From Cepaea nemoralis (taxonomy: Eukaryota; Mollusca; Gastropoda; Stylommatophora; Helicidae): 64,000 nt of DNA. The stretch spans positions 152,501-216,500 of the forward strand of contig JACEFZ010011104.1 of assembly GCA_014155875.1 (NCBI GenBank), read 5' to 3'. The position numbers and the translations under genes are program-made. The notes beneath the pieces are model-generated. The model did not search any database, was not told the DNA's origin, and saw only the letters and a program-made list of their open reading frames with translations. This document shows, one piece after another, positions 33,378 through 45,576 of this stretch; the stretch's first letter is position 1; each line of letters opens with the position of its first letter.

Positions 33378-34170
33378 AAGACATGTTAATATGATAACGA
33401 TGCCTGCAGATCTAAAGATTGATTGGAAAGACCTTAATCGTGTAAAGACTATATATTGGAAACAACAATCTGCCATATAGATTGATAATGACATAGGTAA
33501 ATATGAGCATATTAAGATAGGGTTCGACAGGGATGTTTAATGTCTTCAGATATGTTTTTCCCTATTCAGTGAACATATATTTAGAAATTTAGAAGATACG
33601 AGAGAAACCACTATTTGGGTACGTACCACCAATAACATTAGAAATGCCAATGATACAGTATTGATTGCACACAATGAGCAGGGTCTGCAAGATTTGGAAG
33701 ATGCGGTTGTTGAACACTGTGAATAACATGGTTAGAATTAAAACTGTGATCATCACTATGAATAAGAAAATATCATAATGCAATATAAAAGTAAATGGGG
33801 ATATTCTTAAACAGAAAATCGGTACAATTACCTCGGAACAGTCATAACGTCTAATGGGAGATGCCTTGAAGAGATTAGAACAAGAATCGCCATGAAGAAG
33901 GTAGCCTTTTGCAAGATAGAGAACATACTGACCAATAAAGAGATGTCATTTGCAACCAGAAAAAGGGTACTGACGTGCGACATAGAACCAGTACTTTTGT
34001 ATAGATGTGAAGGGGACAAAGAAGTACGTACCTGGATCGTTTGACGAAGTATTGTATGGTCGAGACAAGAATACGGAGCTGAACCACATTCTGATATGTA
34101 AAATGGCGAAACATGACCGCTTACGCTTTTTCGGTGTGGCACATGATTGATGAACATATAATTATGAGGA
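33378..34170 (+). mobile_element. RTE-like LINE family A, strongly decayed
   Basis: Broken plus-strand pieces match family A in order: [21 protein letters not shown], a GVRQG site near 33520, ANDTVLIAHNEQGLQDLEDA (YADD mutated), TSNGRCLEEIRTRIA and TRKRVL. The C-terminal domain is largely deleted and the end is TGGCACATGATTGATG. Confidence 0.8.
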
Positions 34171-34289
34171 GTTACCATAATATCAACACTATTAATAAAT
34201 AAATAAATAAATAATGTATAGCGTCATTAGCTTCAATATTGAATTACTAACAAGGAACAGAAACTGTGACCTACGTTTTGCACACATAC

Positions 34290-34432
34290 GGGTCGGTCTT
34301 ATATGTCATCAGATTTGCCGCCGTTCTAATCATTGGGAAAGTTCCCTGCCAGCAATATCTACCACTGTGATCATCTAGGGCAAGAGTCCAGAAGGTAATT
34401 CCGCCTAGTCCCATTTTCCTTACAAAACAGGT
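34290..34432 (-). CDS. GH18 chitinase-like exon: last barrel strand
   Basis: Minus-strand exon of 143 nt between acceptor ttattctcacag and donor gtatgtgt. It reads TCFVRKMGLGGITFWTLALD, then DHSGRYCWQGTFPMIRTA and NLMTYKTDP. This is the eighth strand motif of GH18 chitinases (..LGG.M.W.LDLDDF.G..C..G.FPL...). The tryptophan that stacks under the -1 sugar (FWTLALDD) is kept. It starts in phase 0, following exon 37229-37348. No stop is present. It is too short for a simple ORF search. Confidence 0.85.
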
Positions 34433-34847
34433 CTGTGAGAATAAGCGCAGACAGACTCATGAAACACTCAATGGAATGCACAAGCAAGTAGTACACTATA
34501 TAAATAATTGTCATCAAAAAAGGTCATCCATTTAGGTACACATAAAATACCCCATGCGCATATATGCAGCCGGAGTTAATTGTAAATATTGCTGGAAAAG
34601 AAGTGAATGGCAACTAACTCTCTGATCAAAGTAAGTACAGGTTATTCTATTTATTCTAAAGTGCTACATTAATATAAAATGTTTATCGTGTATTTTCTGA
34701 TGTACGGACGCAAATCATGGACACGTATCAGATAGATGAGGAAATCAATGGACTCTGCTGGGATAGTAACAGATAGGACGGCATGAAGCGTGTTCGTTGA
34801 GAGATTATGCCCCTTTGAGTGATAAAGAACAATGAAGGAGAGAAGAT
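34433..34847. other. Intronic DNA, no feature recognised
   Basis: Lies between GH18 exons 37229 and 34432. AT-rich, no repeat recognised. Confidence 0.45.
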
Positions 34848-34892
34848 GTAGTAGTAGCAGTGAGGTGGTGGTGGAATTAGTAGTAATCGTAA

Positions 34893-34946
<54 letters not shown>

Positions 34947-34949
34947 CAC

Positions 34950-35010
<61 letters not shown>

Positions 35011-35012
35011 TG
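34848..35012. repeat. (AGT)n array
   Basis: AGT triplets with a few substitutions, giving artefactual poly-Val and poly-Thr frames. Confidence 0.95.
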
Positions 35013-35107
35013 TAGTTGTCATTGTTTTTGTCATTGCTGTAGTAACAATAGTAGAAGAAGTATCCATTTGGTATTATTATTTCTTTTATCAGTGTTGCTA
35101 TAATAAT

Positions 35108-37100
35108 TATATTCCATCCATGATGTGCCATGACGATAATCGTGGCCGGTCATGTTTTGCCATCTCACTCCATCACCAGTTTTGTGGATCAACTTTGTGT
35201 TCCTGTCTCGACCATGCAACGTGGCTAAGGCATCCAGGTATTTACTTCTCAGTCTTCCCCTTGGTCTCTTCCCTTCGATCTTGCCAGTTGTCACCAAGTT
35301 CTCCACATAATTTCTTCTCATAACATGCTCAAAAAATTTTGACTGTCGACGTCTAATGTTTCTAATCAGTTTACGATCTTCATGTGTTTCTTGAAGGACT
35401 TGTTCATTGATTTTTCTGTCTGTCCATGGTATTCTTTGCATTTTACTCAGAAACAACATTTCCACAGCCATCAGATGATTCTTAGCTTGTCTGCTCATTG
35501 TCTAGGCTTCACATCCATACAAAAGTACAGTTTCTATGCAGTAGTTTAACACTCTCTTTATGTCTCTTGTATATGTCTTTTCCTTAAGATTAATCTATGG
35601 TCGCTGTAGAATTCTGCGCTTAGTATAGTTTTTGCGACTTTTAAGGCATTTCAAAATCTTTGATTGATGAGAATGTAATCAGTCTGATTTCTGATGTTAT
35701 GATCAGGACTTCTACATGTCCATAATCTCCTTGGGTGATGTATATACCAGGTGTTTCCAATAATCACACTATGCTCGTTTTCCCACTGTACAAGTCTGCA
35801 ACCTCTTTCATTATATTCCCCTAATCCATACTTGACTACTATGCATCCGTCCTGTTGATTTCCAAATTTGGCATTCAAGTCACACATTATGATAGTTACT
35901 TCAGAATTCTTGCATTTCTTGAAGGAATTATATAAATCATGATAAAATTCACCAATGCTGTCATCACTGCTGTCTGCTGTTGGTGCATTAACTTGTATGA
36001 CGTTGACATCAAAAGGTCTTTGACTCAACTTCAGCAGTAACACACTGTCTGATACAACCCGATATCATTTTATTGATTTTGCTATTTCTGTATCCAGGAT
36101 AATTGCTACTCCTCGCTGTTGCTTCTATATACCAGAATAGATTATTCTGTATTCCTCAGATGTTATAATGCCCATTCCTGTCCACCTGGCCTAACATATA
36201 CCTAACATGTTAATATTTAGTCTTCTCATTTCATTCTTAATGTTATCAAGTTTTCCACCTTCATTCATAGAAAAAGAGAAAAGAAAAATCACAACAACAG
36301 AAATGTGATTTCTGAGAAGAATACTTATCGTATGAAGAAGAGATAAGATCAGAATTGAAGAAATCAGGACTAAAGTGGAGGTTATAGCAGCACTAGATTT
36401 TATTAGAAAGCAGCAAGTCAAATGGTTTGGCCATGCAAATTGGTTACCATTCAACAGCAACCAGAACAAGCAATGATGTACAGACTAGATGGAAACAGAG
36501 GAAGAGCCTGATCACGTAAACGTTGGACGGAGGGAATAGCAGACTCCATGGATAAATTAAGCCCATAATCGGGCACTCTCACGATGTTTATACTTCACCT
36601 CGACACCGCAAGGTACAAGAGGAACATGATGAGATGAGATGAGATAGTTCTTGCATTCCAAGTTTCTACTGTCAATGTTGATACTCTTGTGCACTCAGTC
36701 GCCTGCTGATCGTCTGGAGTTAGCTGGTGCACATGACTACACCTGACGAGCGAGTCTACTCCAATGGAACACCTATTTACATCGTTTCTCTCATTATCTA
36801 TGAGATTGCAGTAAATGATATTCTTGGCATCTGTAAAGAAGTTAGTGTGCCATTGCTTTCCTTCCTAGCAGTCACCATACTGGTCGATGACCGTAGCCAT
36901 TGTCCCCCCACACCCCCCCCCCCCAAAAAAAAAAAGATCCTCTGCCTACCGTCATGAAGCTAGAGACCATAACCTACAACTATCTGTTGGCTGCTCTTCA
37001 ACTTCATCCACCACCTGCGCACATGACTTCACGTAAACCTGGTCTGGGGACTAAACGGGTACTCCACCTTGCCCAAGGGTGTCCCGTAAGCTAGCGGAAG
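35108..37100 (-). mobile_element. RTE-like LINE family A with RT deleted, 5' UTR kept
   Basis: From the 3' end: tail ATCATGG.. at 35108, C-terminal coding 35110-35530 (RIPWTDRKINEQVLQETHED, FFEHVMRRN), then directly the endonuclease 35600-36260. That part has QTDYILINQRF, the catalytic MCDLNAKFGN in place of GDFNAKVG, and LNINMLGIC. The whole RT is missing. Past an inserted family D tail (36262-36648) the endonuclease start TVETWNART follows. A 5' UTR matching 39430-39600 then continues to about 37100, with a C11A11 tract at 36913. Confidence 0.82.
36262..36648 (+). mobile_element. LINE family D 3' end inserted in family A
   Basis: Plus-strand translation: VEVIAALDFIRKQQVKWFGH then PRAW-like C-terminal coding and a (GATGA)n tail at 36629-36648. 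The KQQVKWFGH motif is the RTE-type C-terminal block of another family. Family A endonuclease coding flanks it on both sides. Confidence 0.72.
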
Positions 37101-37228
37101 GAAAGGGGCAACTTACCTCTCCTTTGATAGGGAATATCCCTGCCCCGCCACCCAAAATAATTATTTTGGTAAATGCCCAAATGCTCTGTGTTTGGAATAC
37201 TGCAAAATGATCAAAGACGATATCCCAC

Positions 37229-37348
37229 CTTCTGACTGACGCTCAAGGCATCCTCGTAGCTGATCCATGTATAGCCGTTAGTGTAGTAACGACCTCCTTG
37301 AGATGCAACATTCTGAACTGATCCGCCAAGCCAGATAAGCTTGCAAAT
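37229..37348 (-). CDS. GH18 chitinase-like exon: between strands 7 and 8
   Basis: Minus-strand exon of 120 nt (40 codons, phase 0 at both ends) between acceptor tatcacgtag and donor gtgggata. It reads ICKLIWLGGSVQNVASQGG, then RYYTNGYTWISYEDALSVSQ. It corresponds to the GH18 segment (YE)VCE.L..GG......VPY...G.QW.GYDD.ES. Its position is right: exon 46587 ends ..ASYYE in phase 0 and exon 34432 starts FVRKMGLGG in phase 0. The donor is weak (gtggga) but the protein match decides. Confidence 0.8.
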
Positions 37349-37499
37349 CTACGTGATACATTGGGAGAACAGGAAACTGGCCATATTTAGTTTACTCTTG
37401 ACGGCATATGAGGTTATACATTATCACATACAACGACACAGTGTTATTAGTTCCAACAGTATAATACATGTAACAGTGTTGTTTATCAAGACGACACAC

Positions 37500-37880
37500 A
37501 ATGTTATAAGTTTAACATCCATTCATCATGCAGCCATCATTCATACACCATCCATCATGTGCCATGCCGATAAGGATGGGCGGTCATGTTTTGCCATCTC
37601 ACTCGATCACCAGAGTCGTGGATCAGCTCCGTATTCCTGTCTCAACCATGCAACGTGGCCACGCCATCCAGGTATGTACTTCTCGGTCTTCCCCTTGGTC
37701 TATTCCCTTCGATCTTGCACGTTGTCACCAAGTTCTCCAAGTCATTTCTTCTCATGACATGCCCAATAAATTTTGACTGTCTACGTCTAATGACTCTAAT
37801 TAGTTTACTGTCTCCATTTGTTTCTTGAAGGACTTGTTCATTGGTATTTCTGTCTGCCCATGGTATTCCTGCCCTGACTT
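37500..37880 (-). mobile_element. RTE-like LINE family A 3' end fragment
   Basis: (ATGG)-like tail near 37530-37558. Minus-strand coding for RNTNEQVLQETNGDSKLIRV, RQSKFIGHVMRRNDLENLVT and KIEGNRPRGRPR. 5'-truncated; lies in the chitinase intron. Confidence 0.87.
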
Positions 37881-38199
37881 TCTAAGCAACGGCTCAGGTG
37901 AATTCAATTTTTATTAATTTAATAAACTCTCGATATCACACACAGAACCACACATAATTATCATACAAAGATATGGATTCTAATCAAATGATTAGAGGAC
38001 AGCCAAGATGGGAGAACTGTGATATTCTTGGGTTAGATATCATCACATTATTGTGAGTTCATAATGTTGGTTTGTCTGATCTGGTGACAAGAATACTTCA
38101 CGTTATGATATGCAGGTGTAGATCATCTTGGAAATACTTGGTTTTAATTAGACATTTCATAATTAAATTAGAACTTCTTCCAATTGTTGTTGACGCAAG

Positions 38200-38395
38200 T
38201 AAATATTCAAGGAAACAGATAAACAACCAAGATATCTTTCAACTTGATATTGAAGCAGGTAAACAAGATATATTTCAACGTGATATTGAAGCAGGTAAAT
38301 AATCAAGATATTGTTCAACTTGATATTGAAGCAGGTAAGCAATCAAGATATATTTCACTTGATATTGAAGCATGTAAACATTCAAGCTATCTTTC
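38200..38395. repeat. Diverged tandem repeat, unit about 36-43 bp
   Basis: About five units containing CAAGATAT.TTTCAACTTGATATTGAAGCAGGTAAA-like sequence in imperfect copies of varying length. Confidence 0.85.
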
Positions 38396-39279
38396 ACATG
38401 CATGTACGTAAGCAGGGATACCTGATAGAAACATAACTCCAGAGTAGTATTCTATATCAGCCATATCAAACCTGATATGACCTTACCTCCCATCTCAGAT
38501 TATAATATCAATACACATATTTGATATTATTCTCAATGATACTTGTGTGTGACGTAGGATTTAACATATGAGAATAATTTCTTAGTTTGTCTCGGGGATC
38601 CCGGATGGGATGAGTTGACATTCCCACTCACATCTATAAGGCAAGGTGATCAGGGGAATTTACAACAGATACAAGGGAAAAACAATTCACTCCTTTTGAC
38701 AATGGTATCTATGTGTATGTATCTCCTCCCACTCGATCACTTTTTGAATTTGAAATAGTGTCAGAAAACTTTGATTGTTTACAACATGTTTAACAACCAC
38801 TGTTGAACAAACATCAACAAGCAATTCACGTAAACATCAACATTGGGACAAACGTGTTCACCAGGAATTGAATCAAGATCCAGAGTAAACATATAATTGT
38901 ATTAGCAGTATTGAGTTGATAAGGATTTGCATGGGATGAAATGAAATATCATGAACACATTTAAATGTGATAACCCCATGTCCTCACACATCAATACACT
39001 CAAACCCAAAACAACACTCCAGATTCAAACACAATAACTAGACTAATTAATCAGTGCTATTTCTTCTTTCACTTGTTCTCTTCTGATGATAGTTATTTAT
39101 CTCCGGTGCCTAGCAGATATTGTCCCCATTATCCATGGATCGAATTAAATGCGCTCAGTTGTGTCCCACACATCTAATATCCACTGTAAATTTGCTCCAG
39201 AGGACATCATAATCCCAATTATACAGGGAAAGAATCATTGACACTCTTGTGCTAATGGGCTCTGTATCCTACTGCTTCC
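38396..39279. other. Intronic DNA, no feature recognised
   Basis: About 0.9 kb with no repeat or exon that I can identify, within the long chitinase intron. Confidence 0.45.
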
Positions 39280-42200
39280 GGTAAAATGGCGACAAGATGA
39301 AGCGTTACTTTTCGGAGGGACGCTATTTAGTGTTTTTCATTGGATTTCGTGTGATTTCCTTTGGATTCCCTGTGAATAGTGTTTGCCTGTGGATTATGTG
39401 ATGTTATATTGTGTTCAAAAGAAGCCACGGAAGGCAGGTGGTGGATGTAATTTTGAGGGCAGCCGACAGATATTTGTGGGTCATGGCCTCGAGTTACACG
39501 ACGGCAGGCAGAGGAACTCGTCTTGAGTCAATGGCTGCGGTCTCCGACCAGTAAGGTCACTGCCATAGAGGAAAGCAACGGCAAACTACCTCTTTAAAAG
39601 TGCCTAGTAAATCATGATTCGCTTAAAGATCGATCATCGCATTATAAGACAAGGACAGAGGCGTTAAAATTAGCAACTTGGAACTTTAGGACGTTAAACG
39701 ACGACGGACAATTAGAGAACATAAAACAAGAAATTGAAAGGGAAAAAATTAATATTTTAGGTATGTGCAAAACGAGATGGACAGGAGCAGGCATCAAGAT
39801 AGAAGAAGATTTCAAGATTATTTATTCTGGAGGTGAAGGTCGTCATAGGGGAGTGGCAATTATTCTGGACCGGAAAACATCAAAATCTATTCAAGGATAT
39901 TGGGCCGTGTCGGACAGAGTTCTACTAGTTAAATTAAGTGGCAGACCTTTTAGCATAAATATTATTCAAGTATATGCCCCAATAGGAGAATCCAGTGAAG
40001 ATAGTGTAGAAGAATTTTATAATGACATGGAGTCTACCTTAAAGACATGTAAAAATTCAGAAATAAACATCATAATAGGGGACTTCAATGCAAAAGTAGG
40101 AAATCAAGGAGATAGATACACAGTAGGAAACTATGGTTTAGGAGAGAGAAATGAAAGAGGATACAGACTCGTAGAGTGGGCAAAAGAACAGGAAATGATT
40201 GTAGGAAACACCTGGTTCAAACAACACCCTAGAAGATTATGGACATGGAGGAGTCCTGATAGCAGGATTAGAAACCAGATTGACTACATTCTGATTAGCA
40301 GAAGATTTAGAAACGCATTAACAATAGCAAAAACAGTTCCCAGTGCTGATTGTTATAGTGACCACATATTACTCACAGGAACATTGAGGATAAAGTTGAA
40401 GAAAGTCAAGTATATAACAGGAAACACTAAATATGATTTGTGTACATTGAGTAATGACAAGGAAATACAAAACAAATTCAACATAGAAGTACAGAACAGA
40501 TTTGAAATTTTGTCTGATCTAGAGATCCTATTCCAGGATGTGGATGATCAATGGGAAACGTTGAAGAATTCAATCAATGTGGCTGCAGAAACAAATATTC
40601 CAAAATTAAAGAAGGTGGGTCGTAAGAAATGGATGACTGAAGAAATTTTACACCTCATGGAAACAAGAAGACTCTACAAAAATACTTCTGTCAAATATGA
40701 AGAAATTCACAGACAAGTCAGAACATTATGTAAGGAGGCAAAAGAAGCATGGCTTGCGGAAAAGTGCTTAGAAATTGAAAGCCAACACAACAGTCAAAAT
40801 ACCAAATTAGTGCACAAAAGAATTCAGGAACTTACTAATAAAAGAACAAGTTCATCAACAGGGTGTCTAAAAACTGAAGATGGCAAAATCATAATAGAAA
40901 AAGACCAGATTCTACAGGTATGGACAGATTATCTGAAACACCTTTATGATGATAACAGAGACGAACAGTATGATATTAGATTTAATAATGAAGGACCGCC
41001 AATTTTGGAGATGGAGGTTCGAAATGTTCTTAAGCATATGAAAGCTGGCAAGGCCCCCGGTGCAGATAACATCACAACAGAAATGATTAAAGCTTTAGAA
41101 GAATTTGGACTAGATCAAGTCACCAGACTGCTGAACACATTATATGATACTGGAGATATACCTCCTGAATTATGTAACTCTATATTTATTGCAATCCCAA
41201 AGAAATCAGGAACCTTGGAATGTGATCAACATAGAACAATTAGTATAATGAGTCACATCACAAAGATTTTGCTAAGAATTATCATGCAAAGAATGAGGAA
41301 GAAGATGCAACCTGAAATAGGGGAAGAACAATGCGGGTTTGTAGAAGGAAAGGGTACAGTAAATGCTGTGTATATGCTGCGAACAGTTATTGAACGTGCT
41401 ATAGAAGTAAACAAGGATATACATCTTTGCTTTATTGACTATACAAAGGCTTTTGATAGCGTTAGACATGTCAGCATGGTGGATATGCTTGCAGATCTAC
41501 AAATTGATGGGAAAGACATTAGACTTATAAAAACATATATTGGAAACAACAAGCTGCAATAAGGATTGATAATGTAGTGGGAAAGTATCAGCCAATTAAG
41601 AGAGGTGTTAGGCAGGGATGTGTGACGTCTCCATACTTTTTTCTCTGTACAGTGAGAATATTTTCAGAAATGTAGAGGATATAAATGGAATCAGCATTGG
41701 AGGACGAAACATCAATAACATTAGATATGCAGATGATACAGTATTAATTGCAGACAATGCGCAGGACCTGCAACAATTAGTAGATGCGGTTGTTGTACAC
41801 AGTGAGCAACTGGGGTTAGAATTAAATTGTAAAAAGACTCAGGTTATGGTCGTCAGTAGGATGAAGAAGTGCCACAATGTAATATACAAGTAAGTGGAAA
41901 TATTCTTCAACAAGTGAATCGGTACAATTATCTTGGAAGCAGTTATAACATCTGATGGGAGATGCCTTGAAGAGATTAGAACAAGAATCGCCATGGCGAA
42001 AGTAGCCTTTAGCAAGATGAAAAACATTCTGACCAATAAAAGATGTCAATTGAAACGAGAAAAAGATTGTTGAGGGGATACATAGAGCCTGTTATTTTGT
42101 ATGGATGTGAAACTTGGACAATGAGCAGTCAAGCTGAAAAGCAACTGATGGCTGCAGAAATGTGGTTTCTGAGGAAAATGCAAAGAATACCATGGACAGA

Positions 42201-42512
42201 CAGAAAAACCAATGATCAAGTACTACAGGAGACTAACGAACATCGTAAACTGATTAGAGAAATTAGACGTAGACAGTCAAAATTTTTTGGACATGTTATG
42301 AGAAGAAATGGATTGGAGAACTTAGTGACAACTGGCAAGATCGAGTTGAACAGACCAAGAGGAAGACCGTGAGGAAAATACCTGGATGGCTTGGCCACAT
42401 GGCATGGACGAGACAGGAACACTGAACTGATCCACGACACTGGTGATCGAGTGAAATGGCGAGTCATGAAAGCCCACGCCTTCCGGCATGGCACATGATT
42501 GATTGATTGATC
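39280..42512 (+). mobile_element. RTE-like LINE family A, best copy
   Basis: The 5' UTR is recognisable from about 39430 by comparison with the minus copy at 36.7-37.1 kb, and may start near 39280. A long endonuclease-RT frame and an (ATTG)n tail at 42497-42512 follow. The short tandem 3' tail instead of poly(A), with an apurinic-type endonuclease and a single ORF, is typical of the RTE clade. It is in the chitinase intron, antisense to the gene. Confidence 0.9.
39598..42499 (+). pseudogene. Family A endonuclease-reverse transcriptase, two frameshifts
   Basis: The frame is open from 39598, after a TAA at 39595. The endonuclease starts LATWNFRTLNDDGQL, upstream of the first ATG at 39763. Catalytic parts are GMCKTRWTGAG, IIIGDFNAKVGNQGD, RNQIDYILISRRF and CYSDHILLTG (the final His). 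The RT starts near 41030: KAGKAPGADNITTEM, GFVEGKGTVNAVYMLR and LCFIDYTKAFD. A shift near 41560 moves the palm (NNIRYADDTVLIADN, 41720-41760) into the next frame. The original frame returns near 42040 for SSQAEKQLMAAEMWFLRKMQ and FFGHVMRRNGLENLV, with a TGA at 42370. The element copies itself by target-primed reverse transcription. This copy is nearly intact but not functional as read. Confidence 0.92.
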
Positions 42513-42589
42513 CTAGTGAAGCTGAGACCTAGGTCAGTCAAACATTCAGGAGTTCCTCTTCAGACTTGGCAGAAGGTATTTTCCTAAAC

Positions 42590-43195
42590 CATCGAGAACA
42601 ATGAAAAAGATGACGACTCTAGATCATACAATGTATCAAAGCTGTGCTGTACTTCTATGTTGAATTTGTTTTGTATTTGTTTGTCATTTCTCAATGTACG
42701 CAGATCAAATTTAGTTTTTCCTGTTATATACTTGACTTTCTTTAATTTTACCTCCAATGTACCTGTAAGTAATCTGTGGTCACTATAGCAATAAGCACCG
42801 GAATCTGTTTTTGGAATTGTTAACGCATTTCGATACCTTCTGCTAATCAGAATGCAGTCAATCTGTTTTCTAATCCTACTATGAGGACTCGTCCACGTCC
42901 ATAATCTTCTAGCTAGGGTGTTGTCTAAACCAGGCGTTTCCTGCAATTATTTCCTGCTCTTGTGCCCATTCTACGAGTCTCTATCCTCTTTCGTTTCTCT
43001 TTCCCAAACCATGGTTTCCTACTGTGTATCCATGACCTTGATTTCCTACTTTTGCATTGAAGTCTCCTATTATGATGTTTATTTCTGAATTTTTACATTT
43101 ATTTAAAGTAGACCCTATGTCATTATACAATTCCTCTTCAATATCTTCACTGGATTTTCCAGTTGGGGCATATATTTGAATAACGTTTATGCTAA
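42590..43195 (-). mobile_element. RTE-like LINE family A endonuclease fragment
   Basis: The minus-strand frame 42946-42584 reads RRLWTWTSPHSRIRKQIDCI, LISRRYRNALTIPKTDS and CYSDHRLLTGTLEVKLKKVK. Above it, degraded GDFNAKVGNQG (about 43055) and APTGKSSEDI (about 43160) follow. RT is absent. Confidence 0.85.
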
Positions 43196-43832
43196 AATGT
43201 CAACGACATATGCCTAGTATATCTATATGTCCTGTCCTATAGGTGGAAAGGATATTGTGTTTTATACAGTACTAATATGGCACTGGATGCTGAATATTAA
43301 CCAGAAACAATCTATGTTGTGTTTGGTTTTAAATTACACCCCTCATATTCAGGAATTGTATAGGCTATCTTTCCGTTCATGCATAATTCATCAACTCTAG
43401 CATTCTTCTCATTAATGTTTCGGAACATAGTTATTATCCTAGTTGAGTGTATTGTTTAACTTTTCAGCTAAGTCGTTTCCAGCGTACAGCTGATTGGCGT
43501 TTTTCGGCCTGGACTAGGTCCAACTGGGTTTAACCGGTTTTCACTTTCGAATAACTGTTGGTGTTTTATGTTTAATTGTTTAATATACAAAAGAGTAAGT
43601 AAATACCAAATACTTTGTGTTATAGAAAACACACTGCATTATCTACTGTAGATAGCGTCGATCTCTTAATCTTTGCTACACTGATATGTAGATTCTATGG
43701 ACATTCTTCCCCAATAGTAAAGCATCTCTTCCTCTATGTTGGATGCCCAAGTACTAATGTTTTCTACATTAGAGGGCGGGACTTCAAATTCTCAGGAACT
43801 CGAGAGAATTTACATAAGCTACGGAATGAGCT
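43196..43832. other. Intronic DNA, no feature recognised
   Basis: Separates two head-to-head family A fragments. No motif seen. Confidence 0.4.
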
Positions 43833-45375
43833 ATGGATGTTCAAAATAATAATGAAGGACCAGCAATTTTGAAGATGGAGATTCAGAATGCTCTTAACCA
43901 TACGAAATCTGGCAAGACACTCGGTTCAGACAACGTCAAAACAGAATTGATTAATGATTTAGAAGAATATGGAACAGATAAAATTATCAGTCTGCTTAAT
44001 ACAATATATGATACTGGAAATATACCTCAGGAGTTATGTAATTCTGTATTTTTTCACATCCCAAAGAAATCAAGAGCCTTGGAATGTGATCAACATCGAA
44101 CAATTAGTATAATGAGTCACATCACAACGATTTTGCTAAGACTTATCATGCAAAGAGTTAGGAGGGAAATACAACCTGAAATAGGAGAACAATGTGTGTT
44201 TGTAGAAGGCAAGGGTACAGTAAATGCTGTGTATATACTGAGAACCGTAATCGAACGTTCTATAGAAGTAAACAAAGATCTACACCTTTGCTTTATTGAC
44301 TACACAAAGGCTTTCGATAAAGTGAGACATGTCAACATGATAAGGATGCTTGAAGATTTACAAATTGATGGAAAAGACCTTAGACTTGTAAAAAACATAT
44401 ATTGGAAACAACAAGCTGCCATAAGAGTTGATAATGAAGTAAGCCAATATCAGCCTATTAAGAGAGGTGTGAGACAGGGATGTGCAATGTCTCCAGATCT
44501 GTTTTCCCTGTACACTGAAAGTATTTTCATAAACATTTAAGATATGGGAGGAATCAACATTGGGGGACGATGCATCAATAACATTAGATATGCAGATGAT
44601 ACAGTCTTGATATCAGACAATGAGCAGGACCTGCAAAATTTAGTAGATGCGGTTGTTACACACAGTGAACAACTAGGGTTAGAATTAAATTGTAAAAAGA
44701 CACAGATTATGGTCGTCACTAGGAAGAACAAAATACCACAATGTAATATACAAGTAAATGGTAATATTCTTCAACAAGTGAATAGGTACAATTATCTCGG
44801 AACAGTAATAACATCTGCTGGGAGATGCCTTGAAGAGATTAGAACAAGAATCGCCATGGCAAAAGTAGCCTTTAGCAAGATGAAAAACATACTGACCAAT
44901 AAAAAGATGTCAATTGAAACGAGAAAAAGAGTGTTGAGATGCTACATAGAACCTGTACTTTTATATGGATGTGAAGCTTGGACAATGAGCAGTCAGGCTG
45001 AAATACATCTGATGGCTGTAGAAATGTGGTCTCTGAGGAAAATGAAAAGAATACCATGGATAGCCAGAATGACAAATGAACAAGTCCTTCAAGAAACAAA
45101 TGAAGATCGTAAACTGATTAGAGACATTAGATGTAGACAGTCACAATTTTTTGGGCATGTTATGAGAAGAAATAATTTGGAGAACTTGGTGACAACTGGC
45201 AAGATCGAGGGGAACAGACCAAGGGGAAGACCTAGAAGCAAGTAACTGGATGGCTTGGCCTTGTGGCATGGTCGAGACAGAAACACGGAGCTGATCCACG
45301 ACACTGGTGATCGAGTGAGATGGCAGAACATGACGGCACACGCTTACCGGCATGGCACATGATGGATGGATGGAT
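43833..45375 (+). pseudogene. RTE-like LINE family A: RT and C-terminus, one in-frame stop
   Basis: 5'-truncated copy starting in the linker (NNEGPAILKMEIQNALNHTK). The frame is open through [54 protein letters not shown] and IKRGVRQGCAMSPDLFSLYT to a TAA at 44538. It then goes on in the same frame with NNIRYADDTVLISDNEQDLQ and the C-terminal domain to 45245. An (ATGG)n tail lies at 45359-45378. Few lesions, so relatively young. Confidence 0.9.
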
Positions 45376-45576
45376 GGACGGAATGAACGTAATTTCTATG
45401 ATTTAGTGGCCCTTATCCCTGAGTCATGATATTCTGTTTCGCCCCGTGACAGAAGGACCCTTTACACGAGTCAGAGTATAAAATTACCGAACCTTCTAGA
45501 ACGGAATAATCAAAAGGGATTTCCCTAATTTGCATGAGAGCAAGGAGTACCCTCAATTGCATATCCTACTAAACAT

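Noticed and set aside
34669..34960. Further GH18-like piece on the minus strand (ESIDFLIYLIRVHDLRP)
   Set aside because: Weak resemblance only, no fitting splice sites, and it runs into the (AGT)n frame.
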